Assembly (NCBI GenBank): GCA_041652335.1
Contig: JBAZHL010000001.1
Span: 1 to 46,851 of the forward strand
Direction of reading: 5' to 3'
Source: 2-01-FULL-49-10 sp041652335
GTDB taxonomy: Bacteria; Patescibacteriota; Kazan-3B-28; UBA10110
DNA length: 46,851 nucleotides
Shown in pieces: positions 38,511-46,851 of this stretch (position 1 is its first letter; every line of letters begins with the position of its first letter). Made by a program: the position numbers and the translations under genes. The notes beneath the pieces were generated by a model that had not been told where the DNA came from, did no database searches, and was given only the letters and a program-made list of their open reading frames with translations.

Positions 38511-40616
38511 ATGGAAAAATTTGAGACGACGCTTGGAGATTCCAAGCTAATGATGGAGACCGGCAAACTTGCTCGGTTAGCTTCTGGTTCGGTCACGGTT
38601 CGTTTGGGCGATACAGTAGTTTTGGCTACCGCCGCGATCGCCGATAAGCCGCGGGAGGGAATCGATTTCTTCCCCTTGTTAGTCGATTTTGAAGAGAAGA
38701 TGTACGCCTCCGGCAAGATCTCCGGCAGCCGGTTTATTAAGCGTGAGGGCAGAGCTTCCGAGAACGCTATTCTCACCTGCCGCCTGACCGATCGTCCTCT
38801 GCGCCCCCTCTTCCCTAAGGGCTTCTATAATGATGTTCAGGTGGTAGTTACTGTGTTATCGGCTGATTTAGTTCACGATCCGGAAATACTTTCGATCATC
38901 GCTGCGTCAGCAGCATTGATGCTCTCGGGCGCTCCGTTCGAAGGACCGGTTGGCGCCGTTCGAGTAGGGCTGATCAATGGCGAGTTTGTAACCAATCCGT
39001 CTTACGAGCAGTTAGAAAACGAGAGTCAGCTCGATTTAGTGGTGGCTGGTACCAAAGATCGGGTAATGATGATCGAGGCTGGTGCCAACGAAGTTGACGA
39101 AGCCACTATGTTAAAGGCGATCAAGTTTGCTCATCAAGCGATGCAACCCAGTATTGATCTGCAACATCAACTGATCGCCGGTCGTGCGATCACCGAGAAA
39201 AAGAACTATCCCCTACATCTGCCGGACGACCAGTTGATCTCCAAGATCTCTGAATTCGTTGGTGGCAAGGCCGCCGAGGCGATCTATCATCCCGAAAAGA
39301 CCGAGCGCAATGCTCGTTTAGAAGAGTTGCGGTCACAGGTCTGGCAGACCTTTGTGTCCGAAGAGGCGCCCGAGGCGACCGTGGCCGAAGTCTTTTCGAA
39401 GATTGTATCCAAAGAGTTCCGCAAGAATCTGTTAGAAAAAGATCAACGGCCAGATGGTCGTAAATTAGACGAAGTCCGTCCGATCACTTGCGAAGTAAGC
39501 GTACTCCCCCGCCCTCATGGATCGGCTCTGTTTACTCGTGGCGAAACCCAGGCTCTCACTATTGTAACTTTGGGTTCGGCGGGCGACGAACAGATGATAG
39601 ACACAATGGAGCTTGATACCACCAAACGGTATATGCATCACTACAACTTCCCCCCGTTTGCTGTCGGTGAAATTAAACCGATGCGAGGTCCAGGTCGGCG
39701 TGAGATCGGCCACGGTGCGTTGGCTGAGAGAGCATTGCTCCCCATGATCCCGCCCAAAGATAGTTTCCCGTACACTATTCGCGTGGTGTCCGAGATCCTC
39801 TCCAGTAATGGGAGCAGCTCTATGGCATCGGTCTGTGGCAGCACCCTGTCTTTGATGGATGCTGGCGTACCGATCAAAAAACCGGTATCCGGTATAGCCA
39901 TGGGTGTGGTCACCGACGAATCTGGCAAGTTTAAGATCTTAACCGATATTGCTGGTATCGAAGATTTTAACGGTGATATGGACTTTAAGGTGGCCGGCAC
40001 TCGTGATGGTATCACTGCCATGCAATTAGATATGAAGGTAAAGGGCCTCGGCTTTGAGGTGTTTGAGCAGGCCTTTGCTCAAGCCTACAAGGGTCGGATG
40101 CACATCTTGGAAATTATGCAGCAGTGTTTGGCTGAGCCTAAAAAGGAGCTATCAATGTATGCCCCGCGGGTGACGGTGATCAAAATTCATCCCGACAAGA
40201 TCCGCGAAGTGATCGGCCCGGGCGGCAAGATGATCAACGATATGATCAGCCGTGCCGGCGGTAAGGCGGTTACCGAGATCAACATTGAAGACGATGGCAC
40301 TGTGTATGTGTCGTCGACCAATGCCAAATATGCTACCCAAGTGGTAGATGAGATCAAAAATATGACCCGTGAAGTGGAAGTGGGTGAGAAGTTTACTGGT
40401 AAGGTCACCCGGATTATGGATTTTGGCGCCTTTGTCGAGATCTTCCCTGGCACCGAAGGTTTGGTGCACATCTCGCAGTTAGCCAAAGAGCGGGTCAATA
40501 AAGTAACTGATATAGTAAAGGTAGGCGATACCTTGCCGGTGGTAGTTGTGGAGATCGATTCGATGGGACGCATCAATCTCTCCCATAAGGCTACCCTGCC
40601 GAACGACGGCCGTTAA
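38511..40616 (+). CDS. pnp: Polyribonucleotide nucleotidyltransferase (PNPase)
   Basis: Phosphorolytic 3'-5' exoribonuclease, a trimeric part of RNA turnover. 701 residues. The first RNase PH domain has LETG-like METGKLARLASGSVTVRLGDT and the GRASENAILTCRLTDRPLRPLFP region. The second has RPDGRKLDEVRPI, LPRPHGSALFTRGETQAL and GPGRREIGHGALAERAL. The KH domain has IREVIGPGGKMINDMI, and the S1 domain GEKFTGKVTRIMDFGAFVEI. The start is ATG ATG at 38508/38511; the second has better spacing from AGGAAGG. A longer TTG frame from 38487 is unlikely because it includes the SD. Confidence 0.97.
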   Translation: MEKFETTLGDSKLMMETGKLARLASGSVTVRLGDTVVLATAAIADKPREGIDFFPLLVDFEEKMYASGKISGSRFIKREGRASENAILTCRLTDRPLRPLFPKGFYNDVQVVVTVLSADLVHDPEILSIIAASAALMLSGAPFEGPVGAVRVGLINGEFVTNPSYEQLENESQLDLVVAGTKDRVMMIEAGANEVDEATMLKAIKFAHQAMQPSIDLQHQLIAGRAITEKKNYPLHLPDDQLISKISEFVGGKAAEAIYHPEKTERNARLEELRSQVWQTFVSEEAPEATVAEVFSKIVSKEFRKNLLEKDQRPDGRKLDEVRPITCEVSVLPRPHGSALFTRGETQALTIVTLGSAGDEQMIDTMELDTTKRYMHHYNFPPFAVGEIKPMRGPGRREIGHGALAERALLPMIPPKDSFPYTIRVVSEILSSNGSSSMASVCGSTLSLMDAGVPIKKPVSGIAMGVVTDESGKFKILTDIAGIEDFNGDMDFKVAGTRDGITAMQLDMKVKGLGFEVFEQAFAQAYKGRMHILEIMQQCLAEPKKELSMYAPRVTVIKIHPDKIREVIGPGGKMINDMISRAGGKAVTEINIEDDGTVYVSSTNAKYATQVVDEIKNMTREVEVGEKFTGKVTRIMDFGAFVEIFPGTEGLVHISQLAKERVNKVTDIVKVGDTLPVVVVEIDSMGRINLSHKATLPNDGR

Positions 40617-40641
40617 AGCCAATAAGTACTCTGTGGCATCT

Positions 40642-40974
40642 ATGAAATGTGCTGAATGTGGTCATCGGAATCGCGTAGAAGATAACTTTTGTATGATCTG
40701 CGCGAGCCCGCTGACTCCAACTCCGTCCTCCAAAAATCGGGTGGCTCTCCCCCCGCAGAATATTTTAGACGGTCTCGAAGGTCGGATGGTGATGCGCACG
40801 ACCAAACCCACAACTGCCGCTCCGTCGTGGGCTTGGTGGGTAACCGCCCTGACCCTTGTGGCGATCGTTACCTCCATCTACTTGCTGTATTTTGTTGATA
40901 CCTATCAAGTTGAGGCAATCAACTACTCCCCCACATCTAATGACCAAACAGGAAGTCTTAGCTCAGATCTCTAA
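40642..40974 (+). CDS. Zinc-ribbon protein with one transmembrane helix
   Basis: 110 residues from the ATG at 40642. A zinc ribbon is formed by C3-x2-C6 and C17-x2-C20 (KCAECGHRN, NFCMICASPL). A linker follows, then a single hydrophobic helix (WWVTALTLVAIVTSIYLLYF, ~64-83) and a short polar tail. Such zinc_ribbon_2-plus-helix proteins are common and uncharacterised. The 3' end overlaps the uracil-DNA glycosylase gene by 35 bases. Confidence 0.75.
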   Translation: MKCAECGHRNRVEDNFCMICASPLTPTPSSKNRVALPPQNILDGLEGRMVMRTTKPTTAAPSWAWWVTALTLVAIVTSIYLLYFVDTYQVEAINYSPTSNDQTGSLSSDL

Positions 40975-41563
40975 AGACATTAGAGAACACACTTGTTCTC
41001 TCCGCGCCGGATGTATCCAAGCTGTGCCAGGTGATGGTGACCCAGAAGCCGAAGTAGTTTTTATTGGCGAGGGACCCGGCAAAGTGGAAGATGAACAAGG
41101 GAGACCATTTGTTGGCCCTGCCGGCAAGGTGTTAGAAGGCCTGCTGAATAACATCGGCCTGCGACGCTCGGATATCTATATTACCAATGTAGTTAAGTGT
41201 CGGCCGCCCGAAAATCGTGACCCCAGTCCGTCCGAGGTTGCCGAACATGCCGAGTTTTTAAAGCGTGAGCTCGAACTAATTAAGCCAAAACTGATCGTAT
41301 TATTGGGTCGCCACGCTCTCCATTGGTTTATGCCCAACGAGCAGATCGGAAAGGTTAGAGGGAGAGCCAAAAGGCAGGGTGATAAAGTCTTTTTCCCGAT
41401 CTATCATCCAGCCGCGGTACTCCACAATCCTCCACTAATGAAGGATCTGCAAGAGGACTTTGCCAAGATCCCTATTCTGCTTAAAAAGGTTGATGAGTTG
41501 CCGCCGGTGGCGGACAAATCACAGCCCAACATCACTCAATCCAGTTTGTTTGAAATCAAATAA
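40940..41563 (+). CDS. Uracil-DNA glycosylase, family 4, with altered Fe-S ligands
   Basis: 207 residues from the ATG at 40940. It removes uracil from DNA. Family-4 features are VVFIGEGPGKVEDEQGRPFVG (motif 1), IYITNVVKCRPPENRDPSP, LIVLLGRHALHWF and IYHPAAVLHNP (motif 2, HPA). The four cysteines that hold the [4Fe-4S] cluster in this family are only partly kept. By spacing to the GEGPG motif they align to E16, C19, C87 and H103, with an extra C25. The cluster may be lost, use other ligands, or recruit C25. The start lies within the zinc-ribbon gene. Confidence 0.88.
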   Translation: MTKQEVLAQISKDIREHTCSLRAGCIQAVPGDGDPEAEVVFIGEGPGKVEDEQGRPFVGPAGKVLEGLLNNIGLRRSDIYITNVVKCRPPENRDPSPSEVAEHAEFLKRELELIKPKLIVLLGRHALHWFMPNEQIGKVRGRAKRQGDKVFFPIYHPAAVLHNPPLMKDLQEDFAKIPILLKKVDELPPVADKSQPNITQSSLFEIK

Positions 41564-41577
41564 TCTAAATTAGGTAA

Positions 41578-43362
41578 ATGAAAAATATGAAAAATGTTCG
41601 TGGACAAAAAATCCAACGTAGTGGCAAGGATCGTGGGCGCGCCCCTCAACGTCACAAAAAATATACTCCTCCTCGTCGTGGGGTTAGTCCCCAACCGGCA
41701 GCCAAGCGGGCATTAAAAGTAATGCCACTGGGCGGCTTTGGTGAGATCGGTAAAAATATGACCTTGCTCGAATACGGCGACGATCTGATCGCCATTGATT
41801 GCGGCATGATGTTTCCTGACGAGACGATGTTAGGGATCGATTACGTTATCCCAGATGCTACCTACCTGCGTAAGAATCGAGCTAAATTTCGGGGTATTAT
41901 CATTACCCACGGGCACGAGGACCACATTGGGGCGATCCCCCACATCGTGCCGGAGTTAAGTGTGCCGGTGTATGCCAGCCCATTGGCTAAAGCTCTGATC
42001 GAGACCCGCTTGGGCGAATATAAAGGCACCAAGCACGTCAAGATTAATACCTACCAACCCGAAGACGAGATTCGCCTGGGTGTGTTTAAGATCAGGTTCT
42101 TCAGGGTCAACCACAGTATTCCAGATAGTTTTGGCATCATTATTGATACGCCGGAAGGCGTGGTGGTGCACACCGGCGATTTTAAGATCGACCTCACCTC
42201 GCCGGATGGACTGGTTATCGATCTGCCCAAATTGGCCGAGGTCGGTCGTCGTAAGCCATTACTGTTGTTATCCGAAAGCACTAACGCCGAGACTCCTGGC
42301 TACACCATCTCTGAGAAAGCTATCGGCGCCAGTTTCGACGAGATCTTTGCCAAAGCCACTGGCCGTATTATCATCGCTTCATTTGCTTCGAGGATCGATC
42401 GAATGCAACACGCGCTTAACTCGGCAGTTAAGTTTGGCCGCAGGGTAACCATCTCTGGTCGATCAATGATCCAGTACTTTGAAGCCGCTTCAAAGCTGGG
42501 TTACATTAAATACCCGCGAGAGATTATGGTGCCGCTTAAAGAGATTGGTCACATCCCCGATTCTAAATTGGTGGTCTTAAGCACTGGTAGCCAGGGGCAA
42601 CAAGGATCCTCATTAGCCCGGATGGCTTTTAGGGAACACTCGCAGGTAAAGATCAAACCGGGTGATACCGTGGTGCTCTCATCCTCCCCTATCCCGGGCA
42701 ACGAGCGGTCTATCTCTGCCATCATCAACAATCTTTGTCGTGAAGGTGCCGAGGTGATCCATAACAAAAATATGCAGATCCATATTACCGGCCATGCCTT
42801 CCAGGAAGAGCTCAAGACCGTCCTTAATTTGGTCAAACCGCGTTACTTCATTCCTATCCACGGCGAGTATCATATGCGGGTTGCCCACAAGAAATTGGCT
42901 CGCGGGATAGGCCTGTCAGAAGATAGCATCTTCTTGCTGGAGAACGGCGATATTATGGAGTTTCACGAAGGTAAAGCTCGCAAGCTTAAGGATACTATTC
43001 CGGCCGGTATTGTGATGGTGGACGGCTTAGGCGTGGGTGACGTTGGCGAGATCGTACTTCGCGATCGGCAAGCTATGGCCGAGGAAGGGATGTTTGTCAT
43101 TATCGCTACTATCGAACGCAAGAGCGGCAGATTAGTAAACAACCCCGATCTGATCTCGCGGGGCTTCGTCTATATGCGCGAACAAGAGGAGTTGATTAAT
43201 CGCACTCGCATTGAAGTAAAACAGATCATTGCGCGGCATAGCGGTAAAGCACCGGAGGACTGGAGCAACGTCAGGTCACAGATTCGAGAAGAGATTGGCA
43301 GCTTCTTATATAAAGAAACTCAGCGTCGACCGCTGATCATTCCAGTCATCATCGAAGTCTAA
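41578..43362 (+). CDS. rnj: Ribonuclease J
   Basis: 594 residues. Metallo-beta-lactamase/beta-CASP nuclease with 5'-3' exo- and endoribonuclease activity. A Lys/Arg-rich N-terminal extension (~45 residues) is followed by LPLGGFGEIGKN-type MPLGGFGEIGKNMT, the metal motif THGHEDHIGAIPHI, VHTGDFKID, SESTNAETPGYT, the beta-CASP TGSQGQQGSSLARMA, and PIHGEYHMRVAHKKLA. With PNPase and the DHH phosphoesterase it makes this stretch an RNA-turnover neighbourhood. RNase J is the usual 5'-3' exonuclease of lineages lacking RNase E. Confidence 0.96.
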   Translation: MKNMKNVRGQKIQRSGKDRGRAPQRHKKYTPPRRGVSPQPAAKRALKVMPLGGFGEIGKNMTLLEYGDDLIAIDCGMMFPDETMLGIDYVIPDATYLRKNRAKFRGIIITHGHEDHIGAIPHIVPELSVPVYASPLAKALIETRLGEYKGTKHVKINTYQPEDEIRLGVFKIRFFRVNHSIPDSFGIIIDTPEGVVVHTGDFKIDLTSPDGLVIDLPKLAEVGRRKPLLLLSESTNAETPGYTISEKAIGASFDEIFAKATGRIIIASFASRIDRMQHALNSAVKFGRRVTISGRSMIQYFEAASKLGYIKYPREIMVPLKEIGHIPDSKLVVLSTGSQGQQGSSLARMAFREHSQVKIKPGDTVVLSSSPIPGNERSISAIINNLCREGAEVIHNKNMQIHITGHAFQEELKTVLNLVKPRYFIPIHGEYHMRVAHKKLARGIGLSEDSIFLLENGDIMEFHEGKARKLKDTIPAGIVMVDGLGVGDVGEIVLRDRQAMAEEGMFVIIATIERKSGRLVNNPDLISRGFVYMREQEELINRTRIEVKQIIARHSGKAPEDWSNVRSQIREEIGSFLYKETQRRPLIIPVIIEV

Positions 43363-43383
43363 CCCCAACGTCATTGTGAGGCT

Positions 43384-43403
43384 CCAGCTCTGGCCAGAGC
43401 TGG
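43384..43403. repeat. Perfect 20-base palindrome between convergent genes
   Basis: CCAGCTCTGGCCAGAGCTGG is fully self-complementary and follows GTCATTGTGAGG, a variant of the repeat-family start. It lies between RNase J and the minus-strand orphan operon. It could be a terminator stem for both directions, though no U-tract follows, or a decayed palindromic repeat. Confidence 0.55.
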
Positions 43404-43480
43404 GGTGAGCGTTTCAGGTTCCCTTCCCCAAGTTACGGTAGCAATATCGCCCGACCACAGTTCGCCCCTAAGCCACGTTT

Positions 43481-45736
43481 TTACAAGAAAGCGTTTAGCC
43501 GGGATATGTCGATTAGAGCGCGGTGTTTAAGAGTAAACATCTCCTCTTGCAACCGGGAAAATTCCCGCACTCGTTCAATTAATTTTACGTCACTACCAGC
43601 CAAGATCGGATCGCTAAGCTGCTCACCTAATATTCTTAAGCGAGTGCCAATCTTGCCGTACTCTCCGATAATCCCCTCAAGATCGGAGTAAGCGGTGGTC
43701 ACCATCTCTGGGGGTTCCTCGCCGTTACCGGCCAAGCCCCCCAGCCTTTGGTTTACCAAATCTTTTAGTGTACCCGCCTCGGGATTAGAGCCAGTGGGCC
43801 AATACTGTTCAACAAAATCAATCTGTACTTTTAACACCTCCTGTTCCTGACCAATATCTCCCCACAGTTCGACCCCTCCTCCACTTAGATAGTACTCAAG
43901 TCGCAAATCTTGCACCTCTCTCCATACCCCGATCGGTTGGCGAGTGCTACCATCCGATTCGTACAGTCGAGTGTCGGCCAGATCGATACCATGCCGCCGA
44001 CTATAGCGCTTAGCTATTTTATACAATCCCTTTGCCCACCAAAACAGTGACCAAGCTCTGGCTAATCTCCCCTCGCGAGAGATCAGTAGGTTGATGGGGA
44101 GTTTGTCTAACTGCTCCATAACCGAATCGATAGCTCCCGGCGTCGATTCGCGAAGCTTCGCTATCGCTGAATCCAGGATCTGCAAAAGTTTGTTGTTAGT
44201 TGTAGTCTCTGTTTCCTTATCCTCTTCGCGGACGATGTCAGCCGAGTGTCGGCTTTGGCCAAAAGCGTATTCCATGTTTTTGCGAACCTCCCCCAAGCGG
44301 ATCGGTGTCATCTGCCAGTCAACCAGTAATGGCAATTGGCGATCGGACAAAATCCTCCAGGCATTGCCCAAGGCGTGCTGGGCAGTCTGTTTTAATGATG
44401 CGACATAGGCAGCATCCTCCATCTTAGAGTCCGTAAACTGTTCGGATAGAAAGATGGCCTCACCTAAGTAGCGCCGCTCAATCCGATCAATCCGCTCATG
44501 GGCGGTTAACAGATTTTCCTCCCAAGTGGTTTTAATGCGCATCTCCAGTTCTTTTTCCGAGACAGATTCGCCGGTTGTCTGAGCCTCTGTCCTGATTCTG
44601 GCCTCGATCATCTTGAGATCCAACTCGAGGCCACTGAGTACTCCTTTGTATGACCCATCGGCGCTACCGTATAGCTCCATCTTAAACATCTGTTCCCACG
44701 AAGAGTTGTACGCCGCATTTAGCCGACGATTAGCGGAGTTAGCTCGTGGTCGGAAGGTTTCCATTAATAAACGTAGGCGATCAGCCGGATGCTCGCGGTA
44801 TTTCTCATACGATCTGGATTCGGGGTCTATCCCCAGCATTTTTTTTCGCAGCTCGTCTACGTTCCTTTCGATCTTTTCTGAGGCTTCCTGGAGCTGTTTT
44901 TTATCTTTGCTATCCGGCATCTCCGCGACGGACGATTGCTGATCTTTTTTAAATCCCTTTGGCCCAATAACTAACACCGGGTTGGGCTCAGCCTTCCCTT
45001 TTCCCTTTTTGGTCTGGGGGGATAACAGTGTATCGAGCTCAGCTAAGGTTAGCTGTTTTATCCCTGGCTTTGTTGGATCAGGTTGGAGGCGCGGATCTCG
45101 CATTAAAATCACCTGCTTACCAGTGGCCGGATCCTTGGCCATATGGATCAATACCCCGTGTTTTAACGGATGTCCTTGGCTGTCTAATCCCCCGTCCACT
45201 AATATGATTAATGCCCGACCCTGTTTAATATGTTCGTGTGCCGATATTGGATCTGTAGTGGTTTCGGCAAAATATCCATTCTCTTTGATCAATTGCCCTG
45301 CCTGATTTAATTTAATACCGCTTTTTTCATCAAAACCATGACGCTCGGCCATTTTTAGCAAAGTGTCTTCGAGTAACTTCCGGCCATCGGGATTTTCTAA
45401 TCCCTTTTCCGCAAAAACATATTGACGAGCGTTCATCCAACAAGCGACCACACAGGCAAAGGGGTGGGATTGTTTGTGAGTCTCGCCAAACTGTTCCGCT
45501 AAAGTCGCCCTAGCTGAACCTGACTCTGGTGTGGGCGCCGGGGTGGCTATTCTCCTCTCCGCTCGCAAGGGTTGGGTGGTAGCGGCCTCGGCCGCCGTTG
45601 CCTGCGATGGTAATCCTAAACTTTTAGTCAGAAACTCTTCCGGATCGTCCCCGCGATGGGGCGGCGTCGGATCGGTTGGGGTTGGAGGTATGCCCAGCTC
45701 CGTCAAAAAATCATTGGGGTCTAACGGACCACTCAT
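43481..45736 (-). CDS. Orphan protein with C39-like cysteine peptidase domain
   Basis: 751 residues, no signal peptide. The N-terminus has two copies of a short motif (DPNDFLTELGIP and DPEEFLTKSLGLP) in a Pro-rich stretch. Residues ~80-225 look like a papain-like/C39 peptidase: Q89-x5-C95 (KQSHPFACVVACW) as oxyanion Gln and nucleophile, LKHGVLIHM with His193, and ILMRDPR with Asp214. Residues ~260-751 are long, charged and helical, with likely coiled coils, and no motif recognised. The start follows AAGGAGG by seven bases and overlaps the upstream gene's stop (ATGA). It might process a partner protein or act as an effector; the function is unknown. Confidence 0.6.
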   Translation of the reverse strand: MSGPLDPNDFLTELGIPPTPTDPTPPHRGDDPEEFLTKSLGLPSQATAAEAATTQPLRAERRIATPAPTPESGSARATLAEQFGETHKQSHPFACVVACWMNARQYVFAEKGLENPDGRKLLEDTLLKMAERHGFDEKSGIKLNQAGQLIKENGYFAETTTDPISAHEHIKQGRALIILVDGGLDSQGHPLKHGVLIHMAKDPATGKQVILMRDPRLQPDPTKPGIKQLTLAELDTLLSPQTKKGKGKAEPNPVLVIGPKGFKKDQQSSVAEMPDSKDKKQLQEASEKIERNVDELRKKMLGIDPESRSYEKYREHPADRLRLLMETFRPRANSANRRLNAAYNSSWEQMFKMELYGSADGSYKGVLSGLELDLKMIEARIRTEAQTTGESVSEKELEMRIKTTWEENLLTAHERIDRIERRYLGEAIFLSEQFTDSKMEDAAYVASLKQTAQHALGNAWRILSDRQLPLLVDWQMTPIRLGEVRKNMEYAFGQSRHSADIVREEDKETETTTNNKLLQILDSAIAKLRESTPGAIDSVMEQLDKLPINLLISREGRLARAWSLFWWAKGLYKIAKRYSRRHGIDLADTRLYESDGSTRQPIGVWREVQDLRLEYYLSGGGVELWGDIGQEQEVLKVQIDFVEQYWPTGSNPEAGTLKDLVNQRLGGLAGNGEEPPEMVTTAYSDLEGIIGEYGKIGTRLRILGEQLSDPILAGSDVKLIERVREFSRLQEEMFTLKHRALIDISRLNAFL

Positions 45737-46851
45737 TTGTTTTCCTCCTTATTCCAGACATACATACTGTTACGCAGGATTTCTCCACCGCGTTTTCTCT
45801 GCATCTCCCTAAATTGCTTTAGTAACCAGGGGTTGCCGTGGGCAAAGGCGGTAACGGAAGATAGGCTGCCAGCCGCGTCTAATCCCATAATAATCCTGCC
45901 GGTCACCCCGTTGACCATCAATATGTCAGTAGGATCTATGCCCATTATTTTTAATGGATCAGGCTCCGTGCTGCCTCTTTCCGGCTGCCACTTTCTCTTA
46001 TCAGTAAACACTTTATCCCCTCCTGGGGTGGGTCTAATATCGCCAGCTTTCTCCCATTCCTCGATCTTGGCCTGTGCCTTAGCGACATCCAGCCGCAAGC
46101 GTTTTAAAACCTTTTCCGGGTGCTTCATCCCCACCACTTGCTCCAATTGTTTTAGGGTAAACTGCCTTTTGTAATTACTTCCAGTCAGCATCATCAAACG
46201 CATAAATTCTTCCCGATACCCGCTCCCCAATTTGTAGTTTCCCCACCAGTCCTTTGGATTTATTTCCCCTCGCTCATCCGTCACTCGGGCATTCATTAAG
46301 CCGAAAGCATTAGTCAGCGTCTGATTAATGTCAAACTGTTCCCCAGAGTTACGATCGGGGTAATAATTCTTGTTATCTTGGGCGTCTACAAAATCCACTA
46401 AGTGTTTAATCCGTACGCCGCGGTTGCGCTCGCTTTTTATTACACTAAGATAGGCATCGGTTGGCATTTGAGCTAATCTATCTTCTGGAACCTCAGGCGC
46501 GGGCAAGGCTCCTAATTGTATCAGCCAGTCGTACACTTTTTTGGCGCTGCAACCAGTGTAGGGCGAAGACTGTCGCCCGTGGTGCTCAAAGTACATTCGG
46601 CCAAAAACTATTGTCTTGTCGTCTGGAGTAATCACCGTAGTCAAATGCGAGGCCAGACTGTCTCGGTGTGGATCCCGATATTTTTCTATTTCATCGTCCT
46701 CAAACAGTGGGGTCCAGACGTCGGTCTCAGACGATGCGGATATATCCATTATTATCCCGATCCCCAAGTGGCTGGGGTCAGCCATAAAGTCCTTAAATTC
46801 CTTATGTGAAACATAATGGACGGGGGTATCTTTGTTGATTACTCCGGCCTG
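45733..46851 (-). CDS. Orphan protein, 5' partial, upstream partner of the C39-like gene
   Basis: The frame stays open to the right edge (it begins QAGVINKDTPVHYV on the minus strand), so the N-terminus is missing; 372 residues are visible. No family is certain. Two stretches recall DHH-type phosphoesterases: YFEHHGRQSS (~residues 90-99) and HLVDFVDAQDN (~150-160). The DHH itself reads EHH and other motifs are not visible, so this is weak. The C-terminal part contains ILMVNGVTGRIIMGLD and an amphipathic Arg-rich helix. It overlaps the downstream C39-like gene by four bases, so the two are co-translated and probably act together. Confidence 0.5.
   Translation of the reverse strand, partial: QAGVINKDTPVHYVSHKEFKDFMADPSHLGIGIIMDISASSETDVWTPLFEDDEIEKYRDPHRDSLASHLTTVITPDDKTIVFGRMYFEHHGRQSSPYTGCSAKKVYDWLIQLGALPAPEVPEDRLAQMPTDAYLSVIKSERNRGVRIKHLVDFVDAQDNKNYYPDRNSGEQFDINQTLTNAFGLMNARVTDERGEINPKDWWGNYKLGSGYREEFMRLMMLTGSNYKRQFTLKQLEQVVGMKHPEKVLKRLRLDVAKAQAKIEEWEKAGDIRPTPGGDKVFTDKRKWQPERGSTEPDPLKIMGIDPTDILMVNGVTGRIIMGLDAAGSLSSVTAFAHGNPWLLKQFREMQRKRGGEILRNSMYVWNKEENK

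Noticed and set aside
1..46851. CRISPR arrays, tRNA or rRNA genes, phage or conjugation modules
   Set aside because: No regularly spaced direct repeats, no tRNA T-loop/acceptor pairing or rRNA core sequence, and no integrase, transposase, portal or relaxase-like protein was seen by reading; a tRNA or covariance-model scan was not possible.

Overview
The window looks like the replication-origin neighbourhood of a Candidate Phyla Radiation (Patescibacteria)-type bacterium. This is an inference from the gene set: compact or domain-trimmed housekeeping proteins (ValS without its C-terminal arm, PolA without a 3'-5' exonuclease domain, MurE without its N-terminal domain), a type IV pilus ATPase, FemAB, VanW and SIMPL proteins, a membrane pyrophosphatase, and very large orphan proteins. 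The standard code applies: TGA is used as a stop (polA, rnpA) and no gene needs TGA read through. Base composition is near balanced. No tRNA, rRNA, CRISPR array, transposase or phage module was seen, and no gene-free stretch exceeds 300 bases.

Layout. Positions 1-3.4 kb hold the end of a secreted Asp-rich/DUF11-like protein, pilB and a small exported protein. 3.4-9.95 kb hold valS-tsaD (minus), then FemAB, MurE and a SIMPL protein (plus). 10-16.2 kb form a mosaic: gmd (minus, unusual codon use), polA, an AT-rich HEPN gene with a DUF6884-like partner, mutM, and a PurN-like gene. 16.2-20.4 kb are dciA-recF-dnaN-dnaA (minus). 20.6-22.6 kb are rpmH-rnpA-yidD-yidC-jag (plus). 22.6-28.6 kb encode a glycan cluster: a flippase, two GT4 glycosyltransferases and two O-antigen-ligase/Wzy-like proteins. 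28.7-33.7 kb carry hppA, a small orphan, VanW and holA, with rpsT convergent. 34-36.8 kb encode a 925-aa orphan with a C-terminal PD-(D/E)XK-like motif set. 36.9-43.4 kb are nrnA-like DHH, rpsO, pnp, a zinc-ribbon protein, a family-4 uracil-DNA glycosylase and RNase J. 43.5 kb to the end is a two-gene minus-strand operon of orphan proteins, one with a C39-like cysteine peptidase motif set.

Gene direction and strand base bias switch at dnaA/rpmH: genes to the left are mostly minus, genes to the right mostly plus. The dnaA-dnaN spacer has an AT-rich block, a TAATAGTAATAG tract resembling a DnaA-trio, and DnaA-box-like sequences. This points to oriC there.

Two sequence-level themes recur. Small palindromic repeats of several families sit between genes and also inside genes (mutM in frame, the polA inter-domain linker, the recF C-terminus). 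Many promoters have a (TGn)TATAAT-like -10 box only about 7-20 bases before the start codon, which suggests leaderless or near-leaderless transcripts.
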